DNA of 35,709 nt from JBBDWJ01 sp040902925 (GTDB lineage Bacteria > Acidobacteriota > Terriglobia > Bryobacterales > UBA6623), in assembly GCA_040902925.1 (NCBI GenBank), contig JBBDWJ010000129.1, positions 1 to 35,709 of the forward strand, written 5' to 3'. The position numbers were made by a program, and so were the translations under genes. Of the stretch, positions 32,903 to 35,709 are shown piece after piece. Numbering within the stretch: position 1 is the first letter of the stretch; every line of letters starts with the position of its first letter. The notes below the pieces were generated by a model. It searched no databases. It was not told where the DNA came from and saw nothing but the letters and a program-made list of their open reading frames with translations.

Positions 32903-34595
32903 TGCCCTTCCTCATTTCCTCGGCCAGGTAGTCAGACGCCCGCCACGCCAGCGCGCTGATCGTCAGCGTCGGGTTCTTGTCGGGGTTGCTCACAAACGAT
33001 GCGCCGTCGTTGACGAACAGATTTTTCACTTCGTGTGCCTGGCAGAACGAATTCAGCACCGAGTTGCGCGGGCTCTCGCCCATGCGCGCCGTGCCGACTT
33101 CGTGAATGATTTCGCCGGGAACGGAGATCGCCTCGCCGCCTCGCCGCCGCGAAGGGCGTCCGCCCATCGACTCGATCAGCTCAGTAAACGTCTCGACCAT
33201 GTGCTCAGCTTGCTTGCGCTCGTAATCGCTCCAGCGGAAGTGAAACTTCAGCACCGGGATGCCCCACTGGTCGACCACATTGGGGTCGATCTCGCAGTAA
33301 CTTTGATTGTTGGGGATCATCTCACCGCGCCCGGCAAACCCCAGCGAGGAGCCGTAGGTCTCGCGAACCCGCTGCTTCAATTTCAAGCCGTAGCCGGCCT
33401 CGCGTGACTCGCGCCCGAAGGCGCCAACGCCAGGCATGCCGAAGCCGCCGCCCATTTCGATGTGATAGCCGCGCGGGAAGTTAAGCTTCCTATGGTCGTC
33501 CCACAACCACCAGGGCGCGTAGAGATGCGCGCCGCCGAAGCCATCGGTGTTATAGCGCGGCGTGCCTTCAAGAGCGGAAACCGTACCGCCGACGGAAGCG
33601 CCGACCGTATCCATCAGATAGCGGCCCACCAGCCCCGAGCCATTGGCGACGCCGTTGGGAAATTCGGCCGTTTTCGAGTTGAGCAGAATCCGCGAGGATT
33701 CGCAGGCGCTCGCGCCAAGAATCACCGCCCGTCCGCGAACGATCTTTTCGCTGCGCGTCTTCTTGTCGATGTAGAGCACGCCCGTAGCCTTGCCATTGCC
33801 GTCGGTGAGCACCTCGCGCGCCATCGCTTCGGTGATCAGAGTCAGATTGCCCGTCTCGAGAGCCGGGAAAACATCCACCTGCGATGCCGAGTAATTCGAC
33901 GCCGTAACGCAGCCGCGGCCGCACTGCCCGCAGTAGTGGCAGGCCGGGCGTCCGTTGACGGCGCGAGTCAGTACGGCGCGGCGGTTGGCGATAAACGGAA
34001 TGCCCATCGACTTGGCATAGTCGCGCACAAACATCTCGTGCGCGCGCGGCGGCGGCGGTTCATGAAAAACGCCGTCAGGCGCGCTGGGGATGTTGTGCTT
34101 GTCGCCGGTGACGCCGATGAACTCCTCGGCTTTGTCGTAGTAGGGCGCGATGTCGCTATAGTCGATCGGCCAATTCCAGCCCAGCCCATCGCGGTCGTAG
34201 GGCTTCAGATCAAGCTGCGAAAAGCGGAACGACATGCGGCCGTAGTGGTTGGTGCGCCCGCCGACGACGCGCGAGCGAAACCACATAAACTCGCTGCCTT
34301 CGCCGGTGGTATAGGGCTCGCCCGGCAACTGCCATCCGCCGCTGGTCGTGGTGAAGAAGCCGAACGATTCGCCCTCGCCGAAGTAAGCCTTGCCGCCATC
34401 CTCGGCGCCGCGATGGCCGTAGTCGTACGGCCACTTGTGTTCCTTGAAATCGCGCGAGGGAACGATCTCCGGGCCCGCCTCGATCAAGGCGACCTTCATG
34501 CCCTTGGCGGTGAGCACGCGAGCGGTCGTGCCGCCTCCGGCGCCGGCGCCGACAATTACCGCGTCGAAGACTTCGGAACGATTGGGCGTTTGCAT
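32895..34595 (-). CDS. GMC-family FAD oxidoreductase, gluconate/sorbitol dehydrogenase type
   Basis: 566 aa from the ATG at 34595, which has AAGGA 7-8 bases upstream; a GTG-type extension to 34655 lacks this and crosses a tandem repeat. Seen: FAD motif VIVGAGAGGG (about residues 13-22) and IEAGPE; GMC signature WFRSRVVGGRTNHYGR; Cys219, Cys222, Cys225, Cys229 (CHYCGQCGRGC), which could bind an iron-sulphur cluster; active-site HEVGTARMG; and C-terminal FVNDGASFVSNPDKNPTLTI. There is no signal peptide, so it would be exported with its Tat-bearing small subunit, encoded next. The likely substrate is a sugar, sugar acid or polyol. No cytochrome subunit gene is present. Confidence 0.93.
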   Translation of the reverse strand: MQTPNRSEVFDAVIVGAGAGGGTTARVLTAKGMKVALIEAGPEIVPSRDFKEHKWPYDYGHRGAEDGGKAYFGEGESFGFFTTTSGGWQLPGEPYTTGEGSEFMWFRSRVVGGRTNHYGRMSFRFSQLDLKPYDRDGLGWNWPIDYSDIAPYYDKAEEFIGVTGDKHNIPSAPDGVFHEPPPPRAHEMFVRDYAKSMGIPFIANRRAVLTRAVNGRPACHYCGQCGRGCVTASNYSASQVDVFPALETGNLTLITEAMAREVLTDGNGKATGVLYIDKKTRSEKIVRGRAVILGASACESSRILLNSKTAEFPNGVANGSGLVGRYLMDTVGASVGGTVSALEGTPRYNTDGFGGAHLYAPWWLWDDHRKLNFPRGYHIEMGGGFGMPGVGAFGRESREAGYGLKLKQRVRETYGSSLGFAGRGEMIPNNQSYCEIDPNVVDQWGIPVLKFHFRWSDYERKQAEHMVETFTELIESMGGRPSRRRGGEAISVPGEIIHEVGTARMGESPRNSVLNSFCQAHEVKNLFVNDGASFVSNPDKNPTLTISALAWRASDYLAEEMRKGNV

Positions 34596-34606
34596 GGGAA
34601 TTCCTT

Positions 34607-34632
34607 GGGCCACTGTCACGGGGGCCACTGTC
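34607..34632 (-). repeat. 15-bp-period direct repeat in the GMC leader region
   Basis: GGGCCACTGTC occurs at 34607-34617 and 34622-34632 on the plus strand. It sits 12 bases before the GMC start codon, between the candidate promoter and the ribosome binding site. It could be a regulator site; nothing else supports a role. Confidence 0.45.
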
Positions 34633-34705
34633 GCGCCGTAGGCCGGCGGATACAAGGGAACGAGCGCCTTGGCTACCGTTGGAGGCCGTTTCGCTGCGTC
34701 ACTTC

Positions 34706-34734
34706 ATTCTAGGTGGATCACGAGGTGCGGGCAA
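34706..34734 (-). promoter_or_regulatory. Candidate promoter of the GMC/subunit 3 operon
   Basis: On the minus strand TTGCCC (34734-34729) and TAGAAT (34711-34706) are exactly 17 bases apart (4/6... TTG conserved, and 5/6 matches). They lie 111 bases before the ATG. Pattern only. Confidence 0.4.
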
Positions 34735-34781
34735 CAAACAGTAGCCCCGGGGACCGGCCCAGGGAATTCAAGCAAAACGCC

Positions 34782-35709
34782 TCATTCATACCGCAACGCC
34801 TCGATCGGGTCGATGCGCGAAGCCTTGACGGCCGGGTAAAGTCCAAACACCACGCCCACCGCCACCGACACGCCGAAAGCAACCATGACCGACAAAGGCG
34901 TCACTATCGTCTTCCACTCCGCCACCGAGGCGATCAGCCACGAAAGAAAAAATCCAAAAGCAATCCCCAGCAGACCGCCGCCAATCGAGATCAACGTCGA
35001 CTCAGCCAGAAACTGCCGCACGATATCGACACGGCGGGCCCCGGTGGCGCGCCGCACGCCAATCTCGCGCGTGCGCTCCATGACCGTGGCGAGGACGATA
35101 TTCATGATGCCGATGCCGCCCACCAGCAGCGATATCGCCGCGATCGCCACCATCACGTAAGTAAAAATAGCCTGCGTGCGCTGTTGCTGCGCCAGCAGCG
35201 CCGCCGGAATCGTCACCGAAAAGTCCTCGGTGTTCTTATGCGTGGAATTCAGCACCGCGGTGACGATCTTCGCGGTCTCGACACTGTCGGCGCCGGGTTC
35301 CAGGCGCAGATCAATTCCGTCCAGCTCATCCTTCATGAAACTGCTCTGGTCCCAGTAGCGGTATTGAAAGGTGTTGAACGGCACGTAAATGCGGTTGTTC
35401 AAATCCTCCATCCTGCCGCCCAGGTTGCGGCTACCCGCCTGGCCGCGCTCGCTGAGAATTCCGACCACCTCGAGCCAAGTGTCGTTCACCTTGATGAACT
35501 CGCCGATCGCGTCGCCATAACCGAGCAGGTTGATCTTCGCGGCCTCGCCGAGCACGCAGACCGCCGCGCTGGCCGCTTCATGTTCGGCGGTAAAGAACGT
35601 TCCTTCGCTCGCGCGGAGGCTATGGATGAGCGCGTAAGATGCGCGCACGCCATACAACTCAGGCGTCGCCTTGGATGGTTTCGGAAGCACCGTGCCAGGG
35701 TGCAGAGTG
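34782..35709 (-). CDS. MacB/FtsX-type ABC transporter permease, N-terminus beyond window edge
   Basis: The frame is open to base 35709, so the true start lies outside; the GTG at 35690 is only an internal codon. About 309 residues are visible. The N-terminal visible part is the MacB periplasmic core (LRASEGTFFTAEHEAASAAVCVLGEAA, then IKVNDTWLEVVGILSERGQ). Then comes the FtsX permease domain with helices near AISLLVGGIGIMNIVLATV, the cytoplasmic motif ERTREIGVRRATGARR, two more helices, and the end VKASRIDPIEALRYE. Such permeases work in tripartite efflux or lipoprotein/peptide export with an ATPase that would be upstream, outside the window. The gap to the GMC gene is 186 bases. Confidence 0.95.
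   Translation of the reverse strand, partial: TLHPGTVLPKPSKATPELYGVRASYALIHSLRASEGTFFTAEHEAASAAVCVLGEAAKINLLGYGDAIGEFIKVNDTWLEVVGILSERGQAGSRNLGGRMEDLNNRIYVPFNTFQYRYWDQSSFMKDELDGIDLRLEPGADSVETAKIVTAVLNSTHKNTEDFSVTIPAALLAQQQRTQAIFTYVMVAIAAISLLVGGIGIMNIVLATVMERTREIGVRRATGARRVDIVRQFLAESTLISIGGGLLGIAFGFFLSWLIASVAEWKTIVTPLSVMVAFGVSVAVGVVFGLYPAVKASRIDPIEALRYE

Noticed and set aside
33462..34712. 416-codon plus-strand frame opposite the GMC gene
   Set aside because: The minus strand has FAD and GMC motifs; the plus frame is a shadow.
1..35709. tRNA, rRNA, CRISPR arrays, insertion sequences, prophage genes
   Set aside because: Looked for on both strands by eye; no cloverleaf, regular spaced repeats, transposase motifs or phage structural genes were recognised.

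Overview
The window is GC-rich, densely coding bacterial chromosomal DNA. No rRNA, tRNA, CRISPR array, transposase, integrase or phage gene could be recognised. The gene content points to an Acidobacteriota-type soil bacterium, possibly near Bryobacterales/Solibacter: a DUF4159 / MoxR / DUF58 / BatA-VWA / DUF4175-like operon, Tat-exported PQQ and FMN enzymes, a GMC oxidoreductase with gluconate-dehydrogenase-type small subunit, a free multihaem cytochrome, a secreted amidase and a MacB-type permease. This placement is inference from gene content only.

Positions 1-21365 are coded entirely on the minus strand. Reading in the direction of transcription, an eight-gene operon (about 12348 down to 1) encodes a DUF4159 protein, a membrane VWA/amidotransferase-like protein, a caspase-like protein without a catalytic Cys, a TPR protein with an HExxH gluzincin domain, a MoxR AAA+ ATPase, a DUF58 protein, a BatA-type VWA protein and a DUF4175-like membrane protein cut by the window edge. 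It looks like an envelope-associated MoxR/VWA assembly or quality-control machine with two protease-like members added. Also on this strand are an S9 peptidase lipoprotein, a possible small leaderless gene, an SplB-like radical SAM protein, and a DUF2339-DUF3999 pair joined by an ATGA overlap.

Positions 21571-29390 are coded on the plus strand: a Tat-exported PQQ dehydrogenase, a DUF433/DUF5615 toxin-antitoxin-like pair, a five-haem cytochrome, an SLBB polysaccharide-export protein followed by a methyltransferase, and a Tat-type amidase followed by a YdeI-like protein.

Positions 29491-35709 return to the minus strand: two tandem FMN alpha-hydroxy-acid oxidase paralogues with twin-arginine leaders (the second has lost a conserved active-site Asp), a gluconate 2-dehydrogenase subunit 3 plus GMC flavoprotein pair, and the C-terminal part of a MacB/FtsX permease. 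Together with the PQQ enzyme these form a periplasmic sugar/alcohol/hydroxy-acid oxidation set.

The two longest gaps between genes (12349-12839 and 31794-32251) each carry a pair of convergent 40-bp double-hairpin units of one family, with base-pair-preserving differences. They resemble REPIN/BIME elements and are the least expected structure in the window. A second unusual non-coding feature is an alternating array of AAACGG/CCGTTT motifs at 32158-32250.
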